Assembly: GCA_036264355.1 (NCBI GenBank)
Contig: DATARD010000198.1
Span: 1-64,000 of the forward strand
Direction of reading: 5' to 3'
Length of the DNA stretch: 64,000 nucleotides
Origin: UBA5704 sp036264355
Lineage (GTDB): Bacteria > Acidobacteriota > Thermoanaerobaculia > Multivoradales > UBA5704
This document shows, one piece after another, positions 32,745 to 41,068 of the stretch (position 1 is the stretch's first letter; each line of letters opens with the position of its first letter). The notes below the pieces were generated by a model. The model was given only the letters and a program-made list of their open reading frames with translations. It did not search any database and was not told the origin of the DNA. A program made the position numbers and the translations under genes.

Positions 32745-34085
32745 ATGAGCGGGACCTCGATCGAGCGCGGCTCCGGCCGGACGATCCTCGACATGAACGG
32801 CTATCAGTGGACGGTGGTCCTGGCGGCGTGGCTGGGATGGGGGTTCGACGTCTTTGACGGCATGCTGTTCAACTACGTCGCGCCGAACTGCGTACCGACT
32901 CTCCTCCATCTCACCATCGGCTCTCCCGCGGCCAAGGCGGCGACTTCGCTGTGGACCGGGATTCTGACCTCCGTCCTGCTCATCGGCTGGGCGCTGGGCG
33001 GTATCTTCTTCGGCAGGATCACCGACCGCATCGGGCGCACCCGCACCCTGATGCTGACGATGGCGATCTATGCCCTCGGCACCGCCCTCTGCGCGCTCGC
33101 CCCGAACCTCTTCGTGCTCGGGATCTTCCGCTTCATCGCGGCGCTGGGGATCGGCGGCGAGTGGGCGGCCGGCGCGGCGATGGTGGCGGAGACGGTGCCG
33201 GAAAAGCGGCGCCTCGACGCCGGGGCCCTGCTCTACACCTCGGCGCCGGTCGGCCTCTTCCTCGCCACTTTCGTCAACTTCCAGATCGCCGGCGTCTGGC
33301 TCAAGAGCTCGCCGGAGACTTCCTGGCGCTACGTCTTCCTCTGCGGCCTGCTGCCGGCCGCGGTGGCTTTCCTGGTCCGCATCTTCGTCAAGGAGCCGGA
33401 GCGCTGGAAGACGGCCGCCGCCACGTCGGAGCCGGCACGGATCGGCGAGCTGTTCGACGCCAAGCATCGTCCGAACACGCGGAGCGGCTTCTTCATGGCG
33501 GTCACCGCCCTGATCACCTGGTGGAGTTGCAACGCCTTCATTCCGGTGGTCGCCGCCGGCCTGGCCCAGACCTCCGCCGCGGCGCATGCGCTCGATCCGG
33601 CCGCGACCCGCGCCCTGGTCGAGCACTGGAAAGCCATCGCCACCAACTACTTCAACTGGGGCGGGCTGCTCGGCACCCTGTTGACCGTTCCCGCCGCCAA
33701 GCTCCTGGGACGCCGCGCGATGTTCTTCATCTATTACCTGCTGTCGGGCGCGGCGGTGCTCACCACCTTCGGCCTCGATCTGGCCCCGGAAACGCGGTTC
33801 GCCCTGTTCTTCTTCATCGGTTTGACCGTGTTCGGCGTCTTCGGCAGCTTCACCTACTACCTGCCGGAGCTTTTCCCCACCCGCCTGCGGGGCACCGGCG
33901 CCGGCTTCTGCTACAACATCGGCCGCATCGTCGCCTCCCCCGGTCCGATCCTGGTCGGCATCATCGCCTCGCACGGCACCGACTCGGCCGTCCGCACCCT
34001 CTTCTGGGTCGGTTTCGTCCCCCTGGCCGGCCTGCTGTTCCTCCCCTGGGTGATCGAGACGAAGGGACGGACGCTCGCGGACTGA
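32745..34085 (+). CDS. MFS transporter, metabolite:H+ symporter type
   Basis: 446 residues and 12 helices from MSGTSIERGSGRTILDMNGY. The helix 1 motif GWGFDVFDGMLFNYVAP with D-x-x-D is typical of sialate/aromatic-acid/MHS carriers. The MFS loop GRITDRIGRTRTL follows TM2, with IGGEWAAGAAMVAETVPEKR in TM4-5 and SFTYYLPELFPTRLRGTGAG in the C half. The substrate is probably an organic acid, but it cannot be fixed from context. The upstream gene is divergent. Confidence 0.85.
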   Translation: MSGTSIERGSGRTILDMNGYQWTVVLAAWLGWGFDVFDGMLFNYVAPNCVPTLLHLTIGSPAAKAATSLWTGILTSVLLIGWALGGIFFGRITDRIGRTRTLMLTMAIYALGTALCALAPNLFVLGIFRFIAALGIGGEWAAGAAMVAETVPEKRRLDAGALLYTSAPVGLFLATFVNFQIAGVWLKSSPETSWRYVFLCGLLPAAVAFLVRIFVKEPERWKTAAATSEPARIGELFDAKHRPNTRSGFFMAVTALITWWSCNAFIPVVAAGLAQTSAAAHALDPAATRALVEHWKAIATNYFNWGGLLGTLLTVPAAKLLGRRAMFFIYYLLSGAAVLTTFGLDLAPETRFALFFFIGLTVFGVFGSFTYYLPELFPTRLRGTGAGFCYNIGRIVASPGPILVGIIASHGTDSAVRTLFWVGFVPLAGLLFLPWVIETKGRTLAD

Positions 34086-34094
34086 TTGAGTGGG

Positions 34095-34465
34095 CTAATT
34101 GGCCCGCAGGGCAACCATCGGATCGACCCGCGTCGCCCGCTGGCCGGGGACGTAGGCCGCGCCCAGGGAGACCAGGGCAAGAACGGCGGAGGCGGCGGTC
34201 CATCGAGACCCAGGCCGCTCACCCGCACACCGGCTGGGAGAAGCGCCGCGAGCCCGCCCAGGCCCCAGACCGCGAAGAGCACGCCGAGAGTGCCACCCAC
34301 CAGCGCGAGCAGCAGGCTCTCGGTGAGGAGCTGGCGCACCATCCGCCCGCGGCTCGCGCCGAGGGCGGTGCGCACGGCGACCTCTTTCTGCCGCGCCGCC
34401 GCCTGGGCGAGCAGCAGGTTGGCGACGTTGACGCAGGCGATGAGGAGGACCAGCGCCACGGGAGC
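34095..34465 (-). pseudogene. FtsX/MacB-like ABC permease remnants
   Basis: A minus-strand frame reads ACVNVANLLLAQAAARQKEV, then ALGASRGRMVRQLLTESLL, the first transmembrane and coupling region of MacB-type permeases. A second piece in another frame is the extreme C-terminus (PGQRATRVDPMVALRAN, stop at 34095). The roughly 350 residues normally between them are deleted. Upstream homology stops abruptly at about 34465, where the phosphofructokinase fragment begins on the other strand. Confidence 0.75.
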
Positions 34466-34467
34466 CC

Positions 34468-35009
34468 TCATCGCGCTCGAAGCGATCGACCGGCTCAAGG
34501 TCACCGCCTCGTCGCACCACCGCGGCTTCCTGGTCGAGGTCATGGGCCGCGACTGCGGCTATCTCGCCCTGATGGTGGGAATCGCCGGCGGCGCCGAAGC
34601 GGTGCTCATCCCCGAGGCGGAGACCGATCCGGAAGCGCTGGCCCGCGAGCTGAGCGACGCCTATGCCCGCGGCAAGCGCCACGCTCTGGTGGTGGTCGCG
34701 GAGGGGTGCGCGATGAACGCCCTCCGCCTCAAGCAGCACTTCGACGAGCACCGCAAGCGTCTGGGGTTCGAGCTGCGGGCGACCATCCTCGGCCATGTGC
34801 AGCGCGGCGGCATCCCCAGCGCGTTCGACCGCCTGCTCGCCACCCGCCTCGGAGCCGCCGCCACCGCCGCGCTGGCCGACGGCCGGCATGGAGTGCTGGT
34901 GGGACCGCAGCACGGCGCGATTTCCACCACGCCGCTCGCCGAGGTGATGGGCCGGCGTAAAGATCTCGATCTCTCCCTTATCGAGCTCGCCCGCGTGCTC
35001 GCCTGCTGA
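34468..35009 (+). pseudogene. pfkA: 6-phosphofructokinase, C-terminal half
   Basis: In one frame: EAIDRLKVTASSHHRGFLVE, then VMGRDCGYLALMVGIAGGAE (the MGR substrate-binding motif), FELRATILGHVQRGGIPSAF and DRLLATRLGAAATAALADG. These are residues of about 150-340 of PfkA. The N-terminal half with the ATP-binding GG-DG-x and catalytic D-x-D is missing, replaced by FtsX sequence. No start codon or ribosome binding site exists, so it should be inactive. Confidence 0.8.
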
Positions 35010-35055
35010 GCCATTCCGCACTATGCTATGCAAAGAAGCGTCTGGAGGCACCGAC

Positions 35056-35712
35056 ATGAGAATCGTGATTGCCGATGACCACACCCTGTTCCGCGACAGC
35101 CTGCGCAGCCTGCTCACCGCGCACGGGTTCGAAGTCGGCGGCGAGGCGCGGGAGGGCGGCGAAGCGGTCGATCTCGCGCGCCGCCTGAGCCCGGACATCG
35201 TGCTCATGGACCTCTCCATGTCCGGGCTCGACGGGCTGGCCGCGACCCGCCTGATCAGCGCCGAGATGCCACAGGTGAAAGTGGTCGTGCTCACCGGCTC
35301 GGACGACGACGCCAAGCTCTTCGAGGCGATCAAGTCGGGCGCCCAGGGCTACCTGCTCAAGAACCTCGAATCGAAAGAGTTCTTCGCCCTGCTCGAAGGC
35401 GTCGGCCGCGGCGAGCCCGCGCTGACGCCGCTCTTGGCCAGCAAGCTGCTCCAGGAGTTCGCCCGGACGCCGCGGCCGGCCGCCGAGGCCCACGATCCCG
35501 ACGCCCTGACCGACCGCGAGCGCGAGGTGCTCGAGTTGCTTGTCCGCGGCGTCACCTCGAACCGCAAGCTGGCCAAGAACCTGGGGGTGAGCGAGAACAC
35601 GGTGAAGTTCCACGTCCGCAACATCCTCGACAAGCTGCACCTGCACAACCGGGCGCAGGTCGTGGGGTTCGCCCTGCGCCATGGCATGGTGGCGCCGCCC
35701 GGGCAGGCATGA
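35056..35712 (+). CDS. NarL/LuxR-type response regulator
   Basis: 218 residues from ATG 35056 (GGAGG at 35043). A receiver domain starts MRIVIADDHTLFRDSLRSLL, with phospho-acceptor Asp in PDIVLMDLSMSGLDG and Lys in KSGAQGYLLKN. The LuxR helix-turn-helix is LTDREREVLELLVRGVTSNR followed by KLAKNLGVSENTVKFHVRN. It should bind DNA as a dimer when phosphorylated. Its stop overlaps the next ATG (ATGA), so the hybrid kinase just downstream is almost certainly its partner. Confidence 0.9.
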   Translation: MRIVIADDHTLFRDSLRSLLTAHGFEVGGEAREGGEAVDLARRLSPDIVLMDLSMSGLDGLAATRLISAEMPQVKVVVLTGSDDDAKLFEAIKSGAQGYLLKNLESKEFFALLEGVGRGEPALTPLLASKLLQEFARTPRPAAEAHDPDALTDREREVLELLVRGVTSNRKLAKNLGVSENTVKFHVRNILDKLHLHNRAQVVGFALRHGMVAPPGQA

Positions 35713-37658
35713 ACCGCTACCGGGCGCTGTTCGAAAACCCGGTCCTCGGCATCCGCATCTCCTCGGTGGCAGACGGCGGCCGGATCGTCGAGTCCAATCC
35801 CGCCTACCAGAAGATGCTCGGATATTCCGCGGCGGAGCTCGCCGAACGCACCATCTTCGACCTCACCCATCCGGACGATCTCGACAGCAACCAGCGACTC
35901 TATGCCGAGATGGCGGCGGGGGCGCGCAGCTCCTACCAGATCGAGAAACGCTTCGTCCGCAAGGACGGCTCGCTCTTCTGGGGCCGCCTGACGGCCCATC
36001 CACTGCTCGACGCGAGCGGCCGGGCCACCCACCACATCGGGCTGGTGGAGGACGTCTCCGAGAGCCGGCGGGCGCAGGCGGCGCTCGAAGCGAGCACGGA
36101 ACGGCTGCAGGCGGTGCTCAACGCCGCTCTCGACGGTATCGTGCTGATCAATCCCGCGGGCATCATCCAGCAGGTCAATCCGTCCATCCAGAGAATGTTC
36201 GACTACGCCCCGGAAGAGCTGCTGGGCCAGAACGTCAAGATCCTCATGCCGGCGCCCTGGCGGGAGGAGCACGACGGTTATCTCGCCCGCTACCGGGAGA
36301 CCGGCGAAGCGCGCATCATCGGCATCGGCCGGCAGGTCGAAGGGCGCCGCCGCGACGGCTCGACCTTTCCGCTCGACCTCGCGGTGAGCGAGGTGCGTTA
36401 CGGCAATGAAATCTTCTACCTGGGAACGCTGCGCGACATCACCGAGCGCGTGCAGTTGGAGGCCGAGGTCCGCCAGTCGCAGAAGATGGAGGCCATCGGC
36501 CGGCTGGCCGGCGGCGTGGCGCACGATTTCAATACGCTGCTCGGCACCGTTCTCGGCTACAGCGAGGTGCTGCTCACCGCCCTCCCGGCCAAGGAATCGC
36601 TCCGCCATCCGGTCGAGCAGATCCACCGCGCCGCGCTGCGCGGCGCCCAGCTCACCCGGCAGCTCCTGGTGTTCAGCCGCCGCCAGGAGATGCAGGCCCA
36701 GGCGGTCGACTTGGGCAAGCTGCTCGTCGACGTGGACGTCATGCTCGACCGCCTGATCGGCGAGGACATCCGCCTGACCCGCGACATTGAGGCCCAGCTC
36801 GGCCGGGTGTGGGGTGATCCCAGCGAGCTCCACCAGATCATCCTCAACCTGATCGTCAACGCCTGCGACGCGATGCCGCTCGGCGGCTCGCTGAGCCTTG
36901 CGCTGCGCAATTTCGTGACCGATCACGAAATCGCCGTCGAAGGCGGCCGCCTGCCGGCGGGCACCTACGTGCTGCTCCAGGTGGCGGACACCGGCATGGG
37001 GATGGACGAGAAAGTCGTCAAACGCATCTTCGAGCCGTTCTTCACCACCAAGGAGCCGGGCAAGGGCACCGGCCTGGGCCTCTCCACCGTGCATGCCATC
37101 GTCCGCCGCAGCCAGGGCGGCATCGCGGTCGAGAGCGCACCCGGAAAGGGCACCACCTTTCAGATCTACCTGCCCTGCGCCGGCGCCCACCCGGACGTCG
37201 AGCACCCGGTCGGGCCGATCGAAGCCGCCGGCGCCGCCGACGTTGCAAACGGCGCGAACGGCGCGAACGCGACAGGTACCGTCAAGCCCGGCGGCACCAT
37301 CCTCCTCGTCGAGGACGACGACATGTTCCTCGGTTTGCTGCGGCAGGTGCTGGAAGCCAACGGCTACACGGTCCTCGCGGCCGAGCACCCGGCGGCGGCG
37401 CTGGAGCTCGTCGCGACCCAGGGCCACACCGTGCAGCTCCTGCTGAGCGACATGGTGATGCCCGGCGGCACCGGCGCCGATCTCGCCATCAAGCTGGCCG
37501 AGCTGCACCCGAGCATGAAAGCCGTCCTCATGTCCGGCTACACCGACGACGCCCTGGCCAGCCGGGAAGCCGATCTGACCATCGCCGACGCTTTTCTGGA
37601 GAAGCCCTTCGCGACGAAGGACCTGCTGCGCCTGCTCCACGGGCTGTTGAACGCGTAG
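35709..37658 (+). CDS. Hybrid histidine kinase PAS-PAS-HisKA-HATPase-REC
   Basis: 649 residues, no membrane segment, so a cytoplasmic sensor. PAS 1 (FENPVLGIRISSVADGGR) and PAS 2 (TERLQAVLNAALDGIVLINP) come first. The H-box is LAGGVAHDFNTLLGTVLGYS, and the N-box region contains ILNLIVNACDAMPLGG. The G-boxes are VADTGMGMDEKVVKRIFEPF and GKGTGLGLSTVHAI. A C-terminal receiver (TILLVEDDDMFLGLLRQVLE, phospho-Asp in LLLSDMVMPGG) follows an Ala/Asn-Gly linker. It phosphorylates its own receiver and probably the overlapping regulator. Confidence 0.9.
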   Translation: MNRYRALFENPVLGIRISSVADGGRIVESNPAYQKMLGYSAAELAERTIFDLTHPDDLDSNQRLYAEMAAGARSSYQIEKRFVRKDGSLFWGRLTAHPLLDASGRATHHIGLVEDVSESRRAQAALEASTERLQAVLNAALDGIVLINPAGIIQQVNPSIQRMFDYAPEELLGQNVKILMPAPWREEHDGYLARYRETGEARIIGIGRQVEGRRRDGSTFPLDLAVSEVRYGNEIFYLGTLRDITERVQLEAEVRQSQKMEAIGRLAGGVAHDFNTLLGTVLGYSEVLLTALPAKESLRHPVEQIHRAALRGAQLTRQLLVFSRRQEMQAQAVDLGKLLVDVDVMLDRLIGEDIRLTRDIEAQLGRVWGDPSELHQIILNLIVNACDAMPLGGSLSLALRNFVTDHEIAVEGGRLPAGTYVLLQVADTGMGMDEKVVKRIFEPFFTTKEPGKGTGLGLSTVHAIVRRSQGGIAVESAPGKGTTFQIYLPCAGAHPDVEHPVGPIEAAGAADVANGANGANATGTVKPGGTILLVEDDDMFLGLLRQVLEANGYTVLAAEHPAAALELVATQGHTVQLLLSDMVMPGGTGADLAIKLAELHPSMKAVLMSGYTDDALASREADLTIADAFLEKPFATKDLLRLLHGLLNA

Positions 37659-37661
37659 GGC

Positions 37662-38372
37662 TCAGCCGGCGGGGACTGACAGATCGAGAGACGGCCTCCC
37701 GCCCCGGTTCTCCGCCCGCAGCGCGCCGCCGAGGGTGCGCGCCAGCTCATTGGCCAGCGGCAAGGCGAGACTGCGTCCGCCGCGCTGGCGGGCCGAACGG
37801 ACCCCGTCGTGAAAGGGCTCGAACACCGCCTGGGGCATCCCGTCCGGAAACGGCGGGCCGTCCGAGGAGATGACCGCACGGAGCCCCTTGTCGTCGATGT
37901 CGAGGCGGAAGAAGACCTCCGACTTGGCGTGGCTCACCCCGGCGCTCAGGAGCAGGACGAGGATCTGCCGCAGCCGGTCCCGATCGGTGCGGAAGACCTC
38001 CGGCAGGGCGGGGTCGCGGGAATCCGTCAGGCCGATTCCCGCCTCCCAGGCGCGCGGACGCACCACCTGCTCCACCTCGTCGACGAGCTTCTCCAGCACG
38101 ACCTCTTCCGGCCGGATCTGCACCCTGCCGCCCATCAACCGTGCCAGCTCCCCCACCTCGCCGACCATGCCCTGGATGTCCTGGACCACCTCCCGGATGT
38201 TCTCGGAGTAGCGCCTCTCCTGATCGCCGAGATGGCTCTTGGGGGCTTCCGCCAGCAGATCGGCCAGCATGCGGAAGCTGGCGAGAGGGGTCCGCAGCTC
38301 ATGGACGAACGCCGACAGGAAGCGCGTCCATTGCTCTGGTGTCTGTAGATACGTTCGGTCCCGGTCGTCCAT
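37662..38372 (-). CDS. Histidine-kinase-like protein with degenerate ATP site
   Basis: 236 residues from ATG 38372. A HisKA helix pair has the phosphorylatable His intact (FLSAFVHELRTPLASFRMLA). The catalytic lid region is altered: the expected N-box NLLxNAxK reads VLLLSAGVSHAKSEVFFRL and the G1 box reads SDGPPFPD. Without the Asn it may bind ATP poorly and act as a phosphotransfer or inhibitory partner. It has no sensor domain and is convergent with the hybrid kinase, 3 bp away. Confidence 0.75.
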   Translation of the reverse strand: MDDRDRTYLQTPEQWTRFLSAFVHELRTPLASFRMLADLLAEAPKSHLGDQERRYSENIREVVQDIQGMVGEVGELARLMGGRVQIRPEEVVLEKLVDEVEQVVRPRAWEAGIGLTDSRDPALPEVFRTDRDRLRQILVLLLSAGVSHAKSEVFFRLDIDDKGLRAVISSDGPPFPDGMPQAVFEPFHDGVRSARQRGGRSLALPLANELARTLGGALRAENRGGRPSLDLSVPAG

Positions 38373-38538
38373 GAAAGATCGTCCTCGCAATGGCCGATGT
38401 CGACAATGCCCCATCATCCCTCTGTCTGCCGCACGGCGAAACGCTCCGCGGAGCGGGCGGATTCCCTACCCCCCGGGGTAGATTTTGCCGCCCTCCAGCA
38501 TGGCGCAATCGGCATGCTCTGCCCCGTAGTCTTTCGCC

Positions 38539-39189
38539 ATGAGCGAAGCACGCAGAATCACCATCGACGGGAACGAAGCGGCGGCGGCGGTCGCCTACCG
38601 CGCCAGCGAGGTCATCGCCATCTATCCCATCACCCCCTCGTCGAACATGGGCGAGCTGGCCGACGAATGGGCGGCCCACCACCGGCCGAACCACTGGGGC
38701 ACGGTGCCGCAGGTGATGGAGATGCAGTCCGAAGGCGGCGCCGCCGGAGCGGTCCACGGCGCCCTCCAGGCCGGCGCGCTCGCCACCACCTTCACCGCCT
38801 CGCAGGGATTGCGCTGTCGATCTTCGGCGACCATTCGGACGTGATGGCCTGCCGCCAGACCGGCTTCGCCCTGATCGCCTCGGGCTCGGTGCAGGAAGCG
38901 CAGGACTTCGCGGCCATCGCCCACTCGGCGACGCTCGCGGCGCGCATCCCGTTCCTCCACTTCTTCGACGGCTTCCGCACCTCGCACGAGCTGGCGAAGA
39001 TCGCGCCGCTGGCCGACGAGGACCTGCGCGCCCTGATCGACGACCGAGACCCGCTTCAGCATGATCGAGAAGCAGGACCCGGAACGCTTCAAACGCCTCC
39101 TCGAAGCCGCCAGCCACCAGGCGGCGCAGCGGTTCGCGATCTATCAGCAGCTCGCGGGGTTGCATCTGCCGGGGACCCCCGCTCCCTGA
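38539..39189 (+). pseudogene. nifJ: Pyruvate:ferredoxin oxidoreductase collapsed to about one fifth
   Basis: The N-terminus is intact (ATIDGNEAAAAVAYRASEVI-type start, YPITPSSNMGELADEWAA, MEMQSEGGAAGAVHGALQAG, TASQGL). It then jumps, in a new frame, to LSIFGDHSDVMACRQTGFAL and IPFLHFFDGFRTSHELAKIA. A third piece, in yet another frame, is EKQDPERFKRLLEAASHQAA plus QRFAIYQQLAG, the usual protein C-terminus. About 30 residues are lost at the first junction and most of the enzyme (the TPP and Fe-S domains) at the second. Confidence 0.8.
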
Positions 39190-39232
39190 CCCGGTTGCGC
39201 TCCCCTCCTCTTTCGTGGGTGAATGGGGAGCG

Positions 39233-40873
39233 ATGACCACGCTCACCCGGCTTGCCAATCTCGCCTGGATCGCCGCCAACTCGGACGGCCACAAGCGGTA
39301 TCACGCCGCTCTCGCCGACCCCGAGGCGACGCAGCGGGAGGTGCTGCTCGGCCTGGTGCGGCGCAATGCGGGGACGGCGTTCGGCAAGCTGCATGGGTTC
39401 TCGGCGATCCACTCGGTCGAGGAGTTCCAGGAGCGGGTGCCGCTCTCCACCTGGGAGGACGTCGAGCCGTGGGTGGAGCGCATCGCGGCCGGCGAGGCGG
39501 GGGTGCTCACCAAGGCGCGGGTGCGCATTCTCGAGCTGTCGAGCGGCTCGTCGGCGGCGGCGAAGCGGATCCCCTATACGGCGGACTTGCAGCGCGACAT
39601 CCGGCACGCGGTCGCGCCGTGGATCTGCGATGCCTATCAGCGCCGGCCGTGGCTCACCCGCGGACCGGGATACTGGTCGATCACTCCGCCGGCCCTGGAG
39701 GATGCGCGGGCGTCCGCCTCCAGAGCACCGTCCAAGATCCCGGTCGGCTTCGAGGAGGACGGCGAGTATCTCGGCGGAGTCTGGAAGCGGCTGGCCGGCG
39801 CCACGCTGGCCGTTCCGGGCGCGATCCGGCTGGTGCGCGACATCGAGTCGTTCCGCTATGTCACGCTGCTCTTCCTGCTGCGGCGGAACGATCTGACGCT
39901 GGTTTCGGTCTGGCATCCGAGCTTCCTGACCCTGTTGATCGGCGCCCTGCCCGGATTCTGGGAGGGGCTGGTGCGCGATATCGAGCGCGGCACGCTGAAT
40001 CCGCCGTCGCCGCTCGCTCCGGCGGCGCGCGCCGCTCTCGCGAAGTTTCTCTCTCCGCTGCCGGAGCGGGCGGCGGAGATCCGCAATCTCGGCCCGGCGG
40101 CTCCCGGCTTCCTATGGCCGCAGATGGGGCTGATCAGTTGCTGGGGAGATGCCCACGCGGCGCTCCATCTGCCGGAGCTGCAACGGCTGTTCCCCTCGGC
40201 CGAGGTGCAGCCGAAGGGGCTGATCGCGACCGAGGCGTTCGTCACCATTCCATACGCCGGCCGGCATCCGCTGGCGATCCGCTCGCATTTCTTCGAGTTC
40301 CTGCCCGATGGCGGAGAGGGGGGCCGGCCGCAGCTGGCGCACGAGCTCGAGACCGGGGACGTCGCCTCGGTGGTGGTGACGACCGGCGGCGGCCTCTACC
40401 GCTACCGCCTCGAGGACCGCGTGGCGGTGGACGGCTTCGTGGGGCCGACGCCCTCGCTGCGCTTCCTCGGCAAGGAGGGGCACGTGTCGGATCTGCGCGG
40501 CGAGAAGCTGCACGAGAGCTTCGTGACCGGCGCGCTGGCGCGGACGTTCGAGGGGCTGCACATCTCTCCCCGCTTCGCTCTGCTGGCGCCGAGCGATGAG
40601 TCTGCTCCCGGCTATACCTTGTACGTGGAGATCTCCGAGCCAGCGCCCCGGTGCTCGGAGATCGCCGCCGCCCTCGACGCCGAGCTGGCGGCCAATCCGC
40701 ACTACCGGCTGTGCGTCTCGCTCGGCCAGCTCGCGCCGGCGCGGATCGTCCGGATCGAGAAGGACGGCGTCGCCCGCTATCTGGAGCACCGCCGCGAATG
40801 CGGGCAGCGGCTGGGCGACGTGAAACCGCTCGCTCTCGCGACCGAGACGGGATGGAGCCGCGTCTTCCGGTAG
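39233..40873 (+). CDS. GH3 auxin-responsive-promoter-like acyl-adenylate family enzyme
   Basis: 546 residues. GH3-family hallmarks are LVRRNAGTAFGKLHGFSAIH, then RVRILELSSGSSAAAKRIPY (the ATP-binding S-S-G-S-S/T), GLISCWGDAHAALHLPELQR, LIATEAFVTIPY and GGGLYRYRLEDRVAV (Y-R-Y-x-x-x-D). The closing RFLGKEGHVSDLRGEKLHE is also typical. Plant GH3 joins acyl acids to amino acids through an adenylate. Bacterial members are uncharacterised and often sit beside isoprenoid or membrane-lipid genes, as here. The following small gene and PAP2 fusion probably share the transcript. Confidence 0.85.
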   Translation: MTTLTRLANLAWIAANSDGHKRYHAALADPEATQREVLLGLVRRNAGTAFGKLHGFSAIHSVEEFQERVPLSTWEDVEPWVERIAAGEAGVLTKARVRILELSSGSSAAAKRIPYTADLQRDIRHAVAPWICDAYQRRPWLTRGPGYWSITPPALEDARASASRAPSKIPVGFEEDGEYLGGVWKRLAGATLAVPGAIRLVRDIESFRYVTLLFLLRRNDLTLVSVWHPSFLTLLIGALPGFWEGLVRDIERGTLNPPSPLAPAARAALAKFLSPLPERAAEIRNLGPAAPGFLWPQMGLISCWGDAHAALHLPELQRLFPSAEVQPKGLIATEAFVTIPYAGRHPLAIRSHFFEFLPDGGEGGRPQLAHELETGDVASVVVTTGGGLYRYRLEDRVAVDGFVGPTPSLRFLGKEGHVSDLRGEKLHESFVTGALARTFEGLHISPRFALLAPSDESAPGYTLYVEISEPAPRCSEIAAALDAELAANPHYRLCVSLGQLAPARIVRIEKDGVARYLEHRRECGQRLGDVKPLALATETGWSRVFR

Positions 40874-40891
40874 AAGACCAGCGCCCAAGCC

Positions 40892-41068
40892 ATGCTCTCC
40901 GGATTCGAAAATGCGCCGGAGGGAACGATTCGCGCGGAAATCCTGTTCACTCTTGCAATGCAAGCGATCCTCACCTGGACCCTCGGCCTCACCGCGGCAG
41001 GTTGGCTGACCTGGGGACCCCGGCCCTGGACGGATGACCGGGCATCGGACCTCCATGGCCTCCTCTGA
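40892..41068 (+). CDS. 58-residue membrane peptide gene
   Basis: The frame reads MLSGFENAPEGTIRAEILFT, then LAMQAILTWTLGLTAAGWL (one transmembrane helix), and a polar end. It starts 19 bp after the GH3 stop and overlaps the next gene's ATG by 14 bp, a layout of coupled operon genes. There is no clear Shine-Dalgarno. It is too short for family recognition. Confidence 0.4.
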   Translation: MLSGFENAPEGTIRAEILFTLAMQAILTWTLGLTAAGWLTWGPRPWTDDRASDLHGLL

